NCBI GenBank assembly: GCA_020064725.1
Contig: JAGTWJ010000019.1
Span: forward strand, 868,001-932,000
DNA length: 64,000 nucleotides
Source: Drechslerella dactyloides
Lineage: Eukaryota > Ascomycota > Orbiliomycetes > Orbiliales > Orbiliaceae
Reading direction: 5' to 3'
Part shown: positions 55,355 through 64,000 of the stretch, piece by piece
Position numbering within the stretch: the stretch's first letter is position 1
How the letters are laid out: every line of letters starts with the position of its first letter
Position numbers and translations under genes: made by a program
Notes under the pieces: generated by a model
What the model was told of the DNA's origin: nothing
Seen by the model: only the letters and a program-made list of their open reading frames with translations
The model's database searches: none

Positions 55355-55990
55355 TTAGTCTTCCCATTCTTCATCCTCTTCGTATTTTTCTTCGTCTTCA
55401 TCCTCGAACTGTTCCGCAACCGGTACCATCACAGCGGGTGCGGGCACGGCCACTCGCGACTTCTCCCGTTGCAGGCTTACCGTGGACACTCTTGGTCCTG
55501 CGGAAATTGTCTTTTGCTTTCGATTCCTAGTCGCTGTTGGACTAGCTAAGAGGCCGAGTTTTGGATTCCCTTGGAACATCTTCCTGCCGGCAGCGTTGAA
55601 GATTTCAAGCTGCGAGGGTCCAGGCATTGTTGCGACAACGATATGGCCTCCACCAGGCTGCTCCTTGGCAAAGTCGATAGCGCTGGTCCGTTGTTTGATC
55701 TTGAGACGGCTTGTCGACCAAGGCATGGCATTCGCGGTTTTCGTGGCGGTTGCTGTTATAGTGAGATGACGGCGACTAGTTTTGGTATCGGGTCTTCCAG
55801 CTCCGGGTATTCGGGTAGAGGTGGCAGTCAGAGCTAGAGTATTGATGTTGCCTAGATACGAAAGATAGTTCTTGACAGGCTTGGCGTCTGCGGGAAAGGG
55901 CCAGAGGTACATCAGCCATAGGGTGGCGAGCAAGAGCCAGACGGTCCCGACCATCAGGAATTTCGAGATTGTTCCCTGTGAGACTGGCAT
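55355..55990 (-). CDS. Membrane-anchored hypothetical protein
   Basis: Single exon, 211 aa, read from the first ATG. One N-terminal hydrophobic segment (LMVGTVWLLLATLWLMYLW, about residues 12-30) is a signal anchor or uncleaved signal. The rest is soluble, basic and Thr-rich at first (ALTATSTRIPGAGRPDTKTS), then Ala/Pro-rich, ending in an acidic tail (EDEDEEKYEEDEEWED). No family is recognised. It might be a small ER/Golgi or mitochondrial membrane protein. Coding potential is moderate. Confidence 0.55.
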   Translation of the reverse strand: MPVSQGTISKFLMVGTVWLLLATLWLMYLWPFPADAKPVKNYLSYLGNINTLALTATSTRIPGAGRPDTKTSRRHLTITATATKTANAMPWSTSRLKIKQRTSAIDFAKEQPGGGHIVVATMPGPSQLEIFNAAGRKMFQGNPKLGLLASPTATRNRKQKTISAGPRVSTVSLQREKSRVAVPAPAVMVPVAEQFEDEDEEKYEEDEEWED

Positions 55991-57178
55991 GGCTAACAGG
56001 TGGCGTATATATCGGACGGAAAGAGAATATCCAGACGGGAGGCTGTACGTGCGCGCGCATGAACAGGGCGTCCGCAGAGGGTGAAGTGTGAACGGGTTAT
56101 TGGCTGATGCAATGCGATATCAATGCACCGGGGTTATGCGTATGCACGAAGTCTGACCTGTCCAGAACGCACCAGATCGCCTGGCTTATCTCCCAGCGTC
56201 GCGCAGATGATCCAGCGGCCGTACTTGGAAGACAGCTATCGGTTCGTAGGATTCTAGCAACGGCTTCCACGCACGACTGTCAATGCAGCCTTTTAAAATC
56301 CCGCCGTTGGACCGGTTCTACGAATCGAATGCATGCGAGTGTTGGAGTTTGTGCGTTGGAGCATGCGGCTCAGCCGGGAAATTCTGTCGACGCGATTTGC
56401 TGCTGCAGCCCTGCGTCCAGCCCCCAGCTTCCGGCTTCCTCCTCCACCGCCCTGCATCTTGACATCTCTCCACTTCAGCTCACCGAGGCGAGAAAGCCTT
56501 CACGCCAGGACGGAGCCAACGCCAGGGCTTCGTATCGTACTGCCCTTCTCGCGTCGTATTCGCACGCTCGGATCCGCCTGCATCCCGACGCCGGGCTGGG
56601 ACTCGCTTAACGGCCGTCTTTTTCTGCTCCATCGCCGGACACGCGACCGGCCGCCGCGCCCTGCTCGCTGTTACGTCAGAACGTGGTTTCCCGCGGTGAG
56701 CAGCATTGGATCGCAACATCTCGGCATGTGGATACACATGCACCTTTGACCGTGGTTCTTGGCTCAAGGGTATTGGCTCAGGGGCCAGCGAATCATCGAC
56801 CGAGCTCAAAGCTCCAGGGCCACTAGCCAAATCGCGAAATCTGACAAGGGGACTCTGCTTATTGGCATTATTCCTCCTGCGCTCCGGGATACCTGTCTTT
56901 CTGATAGGAGACGGTTTTTGTTTTCTCTCCGCCTCTTCCTATCTCATCTTACTCCCTTCCTCAGCCGAGAGCACCCAAGCGCCACAAGGGAAGGAAGCAA
57001 CCATTTATAAATTACCTCACCGGCCCCGAGCTACGTCGACTCTCTCTTAATATTCTCATCTCGATTCGATCTGCTCGCTCAGCCAGCCAACGACGTAATC
57101 CATTCGCATCCATAGCCTCACCTTCGCCACGATTTCCACGTCAAACTCAGCATTGTTGCAGCGGAAGAGCAAGGGACG
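55991..57178. other. Divergent region upstream of ceramide synthase
   Basis: 1.2 kb between the start of the minus-strand membrane protein and the start of ceramide synthase, so it holds two promoters. A pyrimidine-rich leader (CTCTCTTAATATTCTCATCTC) precedes the ceramide synthase ATG by about 130 bp. Overlapping frames up to 167 codons show no domain. Confidence 0.5.
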
Positions 57179-58913
57179 ATGGCTTCCGTCTCCCCCGACA
57201 ATCGCGGCGCGAGCGCCACCGGCTCACAAACCCTGACCCAGACCCTCGAGCCTCGGAAGTCGCGGAGACGATCATCCTCGCTGTTGGGTGATGAAATACC
57301 AGGCGACACCTCCGCTCCGGCCATATCTACCTCGAGATCTCCTGCCGCCGTATGTTCTCCTCGCAGTCCTAGGCGAATATTTCCTCTAGCTAGCAACGCC
57401 CTGAAGCCCGCACCGACAGTGCCATGATGGATCCTGTGGGAGGCAAAGATTTTGCTAATTCCGATTTTCTTATGCAGAGGCAAGCCTCCCGAACTAGACG
57501 GCGGAAGCTGTCGAGACAGCGACAGCATGGACAGATGATACCCGGGCCGGACAACTTTATCGTCTGGTACAAAGAAATGTCTTATAGGCACACGTGGGGT
57601 ATGCAGTTCTATCACCCTACCTATTACACAGTAAACAGGAACGGAATCGCTTACTGCGCGCGTTCTTGTAGCGAATCCACTGATCATTATGCTTGTCATC
57701 ATTGGTTTTTACCTCCAAAACCCGACACGGTCGAACTGGGCGCACGATTTTATCTTTGTTGCATACCCCGTTAGCGAAAAGGGCCCCAACGGCGAGACCC
57801 TCTACAGCAAAGGCCTTAACGATGGCAAATTCCTATTCTTTTATACGCTATTCTTCACCTTTACGCGGGAATTCATCATGCAACGGCTACTTTACCCGCT
57901 TTCGCAAAAAATGCTTCCAAAGGCAACCCGACGGAACAAGGCCACTATCGCTAGATTTCTGGAACAAGCCTATACAGCCATGTACTTTGCCGTTTTCGGA
58001 CCCTTTGGTTTGTGGGTTATGAAGCAGACGCCCGGCCTGTGGTATTTCAACACAGCCCCTTATTGGGAATCCCATCCGAATTTGCTCCATACTGCAGCTT
58101 TCAAGTCGTATTATTTACTGCAGTGGAGCTATTGGTTGCAACAGGCGATCGTCTTGATCTTGATGCTCGAGAAGCCGAGAAAGGACTTCAAAGAGCTTGT
58201 CCTGCATCACATCGTCACAGTATCGTTGATCAGCCTGAGCTGGAGATTCCACTTCACGTATATTGGGCTGTCGGTGTTTATCACTCATGATATTTCAGAC
58301 TTTTTCCTCGCCGTAAGATTTTTGTCCCTGACACTATTTTCCGACGCGTGCCGTACTAACTTTTTTTGAACAGACTTCCAAAGTCCTCAATTACATTGAC
58401 TCCTCGATTACCGGCCCTTACTTCATCGTCTTCATCGGCAGCTGGATATACCTCCGCCACTACCACAATCTATGGATTCTCTGGTCGGTATTTTACGAAT
58501 TACCCCATGATAACATGCGACTTGCTTGGGATGAGCCCTACTTCAGGTGTCTGCTGGCGCAGGTCATCATCTCCAGTTTGCTGTCGGCTCTGCAGCTGGT
58601 GAATATTTTCTGGCTCTACTGCGTTCTCAGAGTCGCCTACCGATACGTCTTCAATTCCGAGCTATCCGACGTCAGAAGCGAGGATGAGGGCGGCGAGGAT
58701 GATGAGGATGATGTTGGTTTCGACGATGACATCAAAACGCCCGTTCTTGACGAGTAAGTTCAAAATTCAAAGCACGTCTTCAGCAAAGTATGTTGAACTA
58801 ACGTACGAGCCTGTAGGACACCGAAAATCCAGCTCAATGGGGAGACGCTTCCAAGTCCATTGGAGGCCCACAGCAACGGCATTGAAAAGCCAAAGTTGAA
58901 CGGAAAGGCGTAG
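57179..58913 (+). CDS. Ceramide synthase, Lag1/Lac1 family (TLC domain)
   Basis: ER membrane acyl-CoA-dependent ceramide synthase, joining a fatty acyl-CoA to a sphingoid base. Exons 57179-57349, 57478-57598, 57639-58312, 58374-58753 and 58817-58913 give 480 aa. Several membrane spans follow a basic cytosolic N-terminus. The Lag1 motif, LVLHHIVTVSLISLSWRFHF with the conserved HH, continues into VFITHDISDFFLATSK, split by intron 3. The span IVFIGSWIYLRHYHNLWIL is typical. The acidic, serine-containing stretch SDVRSEDEGGEDDEDD before the C-terminus looks like a casein kinase 2 target, as known for yeast Lag1/Lac1. The exon 2/3 junction was fixed by frame: TGGG|GTATGC to AAACAG|GAACGG. Whether it is the LagA or BarA paralogue is not decidable. 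Confidence 0.92.
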
Positions 58914-60130
58914 GCATGGACGTCCAGTCATGCGGCAAGCAGCCTTATATCCTCCGTCGGGCGAATTACCAGCCGAAACCCTCCGCACTAATACCAAATG
59001 GCCATCTCGGAAACGGCGCGCATATGTATTCAATATATTCAGTTCAATGTACAGTGTTCCCACCTCACGATCGTTTAATCGCGCATGATGCCGTCTCCTG
59101 CATATTTTTCCGCCTCCATCTGTCCTGACAAGGCATGTACTGGCATCTTCTCACCCTTTACTAGTGTTTCCTGACCTTCGCTCCCGGGTTCATTGTTACT
59201 TTTGGCCCCCTTTTCGTTGATTTCTTCTTTTCTCCCTTCAAGATATCCCTTTAGATATATTTAATGAGCAGGCAGGCGAGCGAGCGATGAAGGAAGCAGC
59301 GGCGGCGGCGGCCATTACGAAAAGGGCTGAACGGCCCGCCTTAATGTTAATGCAGGGAAGGGACCGGGCGCTATATGCACGGTTTTCTTCTCATCTCACT
59401 ATCCACCCACCCATCTATCACGAATGCTTTTTTGATCATATCGAGCGCATTGAGTTATGGATTATACCTTATACTATATGTTTTGATGTATGCGCGATGT
59501 GGCGATGGTATCTAGCATAGATAGACATATATCAAATGTTACTAAAGTGCTTCATTCGTGGTGAACGTTTGTACCTCCACGGAGAACTTTGCCTTCGCCT
59601 CCCACCTGCCTCCGCAGGCCGTTCTCGAGCAAACACGCTCGTGATGTAAGCTATACTCTTTAAAGAGGGCCATATTTGTGCGCTACAGGCAGTCTCGTTT
59701 GTGAGGCCAATGGAGATGTACCTAGATATACTTTCATATACCTGTAGGCCTGCACAACGCAGTTCCACAGATCCATGGGAATGCAGATTCCTAGGTATCA
59801 GATTGGTCTCGGGACGTATACGCGTATCAAATAATATCTAGGCGAGCAAATGATGCCTGAAAACGTCTCCACATTCTAGTCAAATAGATGGCCCTTAACA
59901 GCCCCAGAGAGGTCTAGAAATGCTAAGAACACTAAAGCGCCTGGATATAGACTCTTCCACTTCAGTTATACCGGTTCCTATTTCTGATTTCGATATCAAC
60001 TCTCAGGTATATCCACCAGTTCCTAGGTTCAACAAGAACACGGCTTGGACCAAGATCTTAAGATATCGGTCAAACACAGACATAGAGCCTTATAAATTGC
60101 GACGTCCGGGTACATAGCAGAGGAACAAGA
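58914..60130. other. Intergenic between ceramide synthase and BTB gene
   Basis: 1.2 kb between plus-strand genes. The left part is the ceramide synthase 3' flank, pyrimidine-rich around 59.16-59.25 kb. A TATAAAT at about 60090 lies some 40 bp before the BTB gene ATG and may be its TATA box. A 65-codon plus-strand frame at 59920-60117 has no domain and was not called. Confidence 0.45.
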
Positions 60131-61269
60131 ATGTCGAAACGCGGCAATCCAGCGTATGTAGATTTTTCGGCTTCGTCATTTCATGACCTACGACAAAACT
60201 TTTGCTAACAGTCAGTTTGTCACGGCCATGTCTATTGAACGAGCAGATGCCCGAGTTTTTGCAACAGCTGTAGAATCGATTGTCGTTGTCAATATTGCAA
60301 TTACTGCCACAGTTGCCAGAAGCATAATACTTCCAACCATACTTGGCAGCATTCGTGCCTGCCCGACGCCGGCGTTCCGTCTTCTGCTGGAGGCCATGAA
60401 TCTGTCTCCAGGTTCTTGACGGAGACGTCCGATAGATTCACCCGGTAAGAAGACCGATCCCATCACCGCCAGATCGACGACGTGTAAACTTCTAGCGACA
60501 CAGACCATATGTATAAACGCCACAGCCCAGTACGCTAATTATAACATGGGTGCACCCGCGCAGATTCTTCGAATCGGAAATCTTCACCATCAACGTTGGC
60601 GAAGAAAAGACGTACTTTGTCCACAGCGAGGCCCTCAACAATGCATCCACAGTCCTCAAACGGCAAGTGAACAGCGAGATGAAGGAGGGAAAGACAAAGA
60701 CAATCCATCTCAAGGACATCACGGACCGACCTGTCGCTTTCAGCTTGTTCATTCAGTTCTGCTATTTCGGAGGCTACGGCTACGATGATGCGGAGAAGGA
60801 AGACGCACTGTCTATCCATGCGTCTGTATACGTACTCGCCGAGAAGATTGGGGCGCTGGATTTGAAGACTATCGCGTTGCAAAAAGCTACGGCACTCTGT
60901 GCCAGTGCCAGAAGCACTGGGGCTAGTGATCAGCCGGTCTATAGCGCCTCACTGAAGACTTTGCAGTATTGCCTTGCGGATGCAGTGCCCATCATTTACG
61001 ACGGGACCTATGATGCAAATCCTGGCAAGATGCCCTCATCGCTAGTCGAGACCGGGGTGAAGCAACAGGGCATCATACCGGTGATTTCTAGAGATGGATT
61101 CCGGATTCTGTTGGCGAAGTTTGCCGCGGCCTATATTGACCAGCTGCGTAAAAATGAATCCTTTACAGCCATTTTGCAGGAATATCCGGCGTTCAGTGCT
61201 GATATCTTGCTTTTCACGATGGTCGGCTCGCAAATCTTGGTCGATGAAAAAGGAAACCTCAGGCTCTGA
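60131..61269 (+). CDS. BTB/POZ domain protein
   Basis: Exons 60131-60153 (MSKRGNPA) and 60564-61269 give 242 aa. The join restores FFESEIFTINVGEEKTYFVH, the usual start of the fungal BTB fold. It continues SEALNNASTVLKRQVNSEMK and AFSLFIQFCYFGGYGYDDAE (about residues 10-110). The remainder is helical and ends ILVDEKGNLRL. BTB domains dimerise and often recruit cullin-3 ligases, but no second domain is present here. The intron of 410 nt is far longer than others in the window. Its acceptor CCCGCGCAG has a CTAATTATAAC-like branch, but an additional small exon inside is possible. Confidence 0.68.
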
Positions 61270-63447
61270 AGGTATTTATTGCAGCGTTAACATGCACGCG
61301 GCTGGTGGCGTATGATTGGAAATGAGATTCGAACGTTCCAAGGGCTCGAGCTACTGCTTCATCCTTGATTGATGAGTGCAGCCGACTTGAGTCTTTATTG
61401 TAGGCACCCATATTGCCTCACAAGCGAGACTGTCGCGCCTTGTATGTATTAAGAAAATATGCGAATTGTGGTTTCCGGAGCCAAATCTATCATCATTTGG
61501 GTGAGTGCATGGGCAGGAGAAAGCGACATCAATCAATGGTTAAAGCAGAGAGCAGGAGCGGGGAATGGCTGCTTAAGCTGGCGGGGTTAGAAGAGGAGAA
61601 CAAATGAGAAATCAAGAAATGCGAGGGAGACTTCCCGTTCCATGGATTTATATTGTCGCATGCTAGCCAGACGTCCCTAACTCTGGGCCCGCCAGGTCAA
61701 ACTAAGGCAACTTCAGAGCCGTAAGGAACTTACCGGTTGACTGAGCTCCAAGGGGCCTGGCCCCAAACATACAATGACTCGTCTCACCTGCGCACTGTCG
61801 ACTTTGTCATCCCCGCAGCCTTGCGCAATGGCAGGCCGTGTATAATGTAGGATACAGCCCGTAGCTTCCAAGAAAGTTCCGGACATTGCTTTCCCTCAGT
61901 GCTGATGGATTCCCGGCTACCAGATATATCACCAGGGGATACGACGCTGCGGCAAAGGTCGTGTCGAGAATTTATGCACCTGCTCACGTTTAACCATCAG
62001 CTAATTTTCAATTGCTCGGGCAGGAATCTAAATACGGCGAAGATAAAAATATCTGGGATCAGGACGATGTTAGCCCTTTATAGATAGAATTTAGTTTTCA
62101 TAGAGGGAGAAGACGAATATTGGGGCTAAGAGACCACGGAATTTCGGGTACTCATAACAACCGGAAAAGAGGAAGCATCGCTGGGACAAGGAAACATGCT
62201 CGATCGGGCAGGCTTGCGGCGCAGCAAAATTGGGATTGTGTCAAAAGCAAGGCACTATTCAGAAGTAAAGAGTGCTCCACCGCATGTCATTGATGATTGA
62301 GTATCGTCCAGTCAAGATAGTATTTAGCTTTGCATGCATCACTGAAGAATCACTTTTTCACTTATCGTTGTATATTTGAATCGATATCAATCGTAAGACC
62401 TTCTCTCTAGATATAGACCTCTTCATAAGAGATTCTTTTTACATGTACGCGTATACTCTTGTATCATAATTAGTAGAGTTTTGTAAAAATATAACATCGC
62501 AAGGATACACTCCAATAGTATACATCTTGTGCAAGGAAATTTTGACATTTCGAGGCTTTGATCTGCTCAATAATGTGCAACACACCGGTTTACAAAATGA
62601 CACTCAACGGGGTAACGCTAGGAAGGGTTTGGTCTACAACGGCGGTTGGCCCCGAGACTAGTAGGTTTACAAGACGACTCAACGGCCTGTATATATATGC
62701 TTGCGGAGAGGTCCGAATCCACATCGACAATATGCCTGGGGTTTGGTAGCGCGCTGCAGCCACCTGCAGCTGTTATCAAGCTTTGCCTATCTGAAAACTT
62801 GGTACCTGGTTTTTGGGATTACCAGATCTGCACATGTATATGCAGATTGCAATTGTCGAATTCCAGTTCTTGCGTGCGTTGTATACCTTGATATGCAAAC
62901 GGGCTCGTGTGCATGCCGGCCCGACGCCATGGCGCATCAATTGAGGAAGCCCTTGGCCTCGCGGGTAATGCGAATGCGATTGACGTGCCGAATTGATCTG
63001 AGACGCACGGGCACAGCATACTAATCTTCAAGCGAAGATAGTAAAGGATATATAATCAATGACCGACCCTAAAGCCAAACACGGTAACTCCGATCACAAA
63101 GCGCCGTATTCGGTGATTTTTCAGCAGATCGGAGTTCATTCCTCGGACCTCGTTAACGCGTTATCATTAATTGGTAGCTGTCTATTTTAGTGCCGTCCAG
63201 CATGAATATATAAGAATGTCCTTAATCGCATATCCAGTTGCTCTGTTTCGAATCCGAACAATTTTTTTGATACGCGCCTCGGGGCTATCTTCTGTAATCC
63301 TGCACGCTCCCAGCTGCTTTAGTCATTGTTGATTTAGGATTCAGCACATTTAAGCACTCTCTCGTTCACTTTCTTAAGCTCCTGCTCATCGTTTGACTAG
63401 ACACCTGCTTAACATAGCAGTGCTATAATTGAACTCGGCGTATAAAA
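61270..63447. other. 2.2 kb intergenic upstream of the right-edge gene
   Basis: AT-rich, plus-strand genes on both sides. Frames up to 107 codons show no domain. A TATA-like AACTCGGCGTATAAAA lies directly before the next ATG. No RNA gene or repeat was recognised. Confidence 0.45.
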
Positions 63448-64000
63448 ATGTCAGAGCGATATCCTGCCATTGTGCCTGAGGCGCTTGATTCTGACCAGAA
63501 GGTAGTGCACGAGTACTTGACTCGCGAAATTGGGCAGTACTTCCAAGGCACGTAAGTTGGAATTCCGGCGTGCGGCATTGCCTAAGCGCATGCATTAATT
63601 ATCGTCGCCGTATCCACTGTTGACTTGTATTCGCAGATTTACGTTTCAGAGCCCCGAAACTGGTGCTCTTGTCGGGCCCTATACCCATTTTCTATATCTC
63701 CCGCAGAAGATTGCGGCTGGCTACGTCATTAATGGGACTGCATTATCCAGCGTTTCAGAATTCCCCTTGAAATGTCGAGAGATTGCCATTCTCGCGATTG
63801 GAGAACACTATGGTGCTAAGTTTGAGCTTTATAGTCACGTTCGCGTTGCTAAGAAGGTTGGATTATCGAACCGGCAGATCGAGGATCTCTTAGCCGGTCT
63901 ACCACCAACCGGAGGGACTGAGCAAGAGCTCATTTCTTGGGAAGTTGCTCGAGCTCTGATTTCGGCCAAAGGACCAATCCCAGCAGAAATGTGGAAACGG
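63448..64000 (+). CDS. Carboxymuconolactone decarboxylase/AhpD-like protein (partial, cut at the right edge)
   Basis: Exon 1 (63448-63551, beginning MSERYPAIVPEALDSDQ) joins an exon starting at 63637 through GTAAGT and ATTCGCAG. The visible 155 residues include SEFPLKCREIAILAIGEHYG and AKFELYSHVRVAKKVGLSNR, typical of the carboxymuconolactone decarboxylase/AhpD-like helical fold. In many such proteins a CxxC pair acts in peroxide reduction. No CxxC is seen here; the aligned region reads EHYGAKFELYSH, which fits a decarboxylase-like or dehalogenating fungal paralogue instead. The gene continues beyond the window, so its end is unknown. Confidence 0.75.

Noticed and set aside
59920..60117. 65-codon plus-strand frame before the BTB gene
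   Set aside because: No domain, and it ends next to a TATAAAT that more likely serves the BTB gene.
1..64000. CRISPR array, prophage, bacterial operon or ribosomal RNA genes
   Set aside because: No regularly spaced direct repeats, phage genes or rRNA sequence were seen, and the genes are eukaryotic and intron-bearing.

Overview
This 64 kb window comes from the nuclear genome of a filamentous ascomycete (Pezizomycotina). The genes are interrupted by short GT-AG introns of about 55-110 nt, several with a CTAAC/CTGAC-like branch site. The gene set is fungal: a pentatricopeptide (PPR) mitochondrial protein, a Mug157-type GH125 glycosidase, a Lag1-type ceramide synthase, a Neurospora-type metallothionein and a fungal HNH-domain protein. 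A eurotiomycete-like source is possible, but the sequence alone does not prove it. All gene models were assembled by reading splice sites by eye, and total coding lengths were checked to be multiples of three.

Layout. 1-8.97 kb is a sparse, comparatively AT-rich segment. It holds one intact six-exon O-methyltransferase, one broken gene fragment beside it, and more than 5 kb with no convincing gene. It looks like the edge or remnant of an accessory or secondary-metabolite region. From 8.97 kb rightward the window is ordinary housekeeping sequence. On the minus strand come a J-domain protein, a GH125 mannosidase-like Golgi-type protein, a Tti2-like HEAT-repeat protein, a hypothetical protein and a 1272-aa PPR protein. 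Phosphomevalonate kinase (ERG8) is divergent from the PPR gene. A gene-poor 3 kb stretch follows, ending in a tiny three-exon metallothionein at 31.0 kb. Next are CCA tRNA nucleotidyltransferase (minus), an orphan basic protein, TRAPPIII subunit Trs85, a small hypothetical protein and the ESCRT protein Chm7/CHMP7. RAD18 and RNase P/MRP subunit Pop7 are head-to-head over 210 bp. They are followed by a fungal HNH-domain protein, a 53-aa single-pass membrane microprotein, MCM6 (minus), a membrane-anchored hypothetical protein (minus), ceramide synthase, a BTB/POZ protein and a carboxymuconolactone decarboxylase/AhpD-like gene cut by the right edge.

How the genes relate. Most are independent housekeeping functions: DNA replication and damage tolerance (MCM6, RAD18), tRNA maturation (CCA1, POP7), membrane traffic (TRS85, CHM7), lipid and isoprenoid synthesis (ERG8, ceramide synthase), and mitochondrial RNA biology (PPR protein, dual-start CCA1). 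There is no sign of an operon or of a coherent new multi-gene system. The least expected items are two genes too short for ordinary ORF calling (metallothionein, and the 53-aa membrane protein), the HNH-domain gene, and the decayed accessory segment at the left end.
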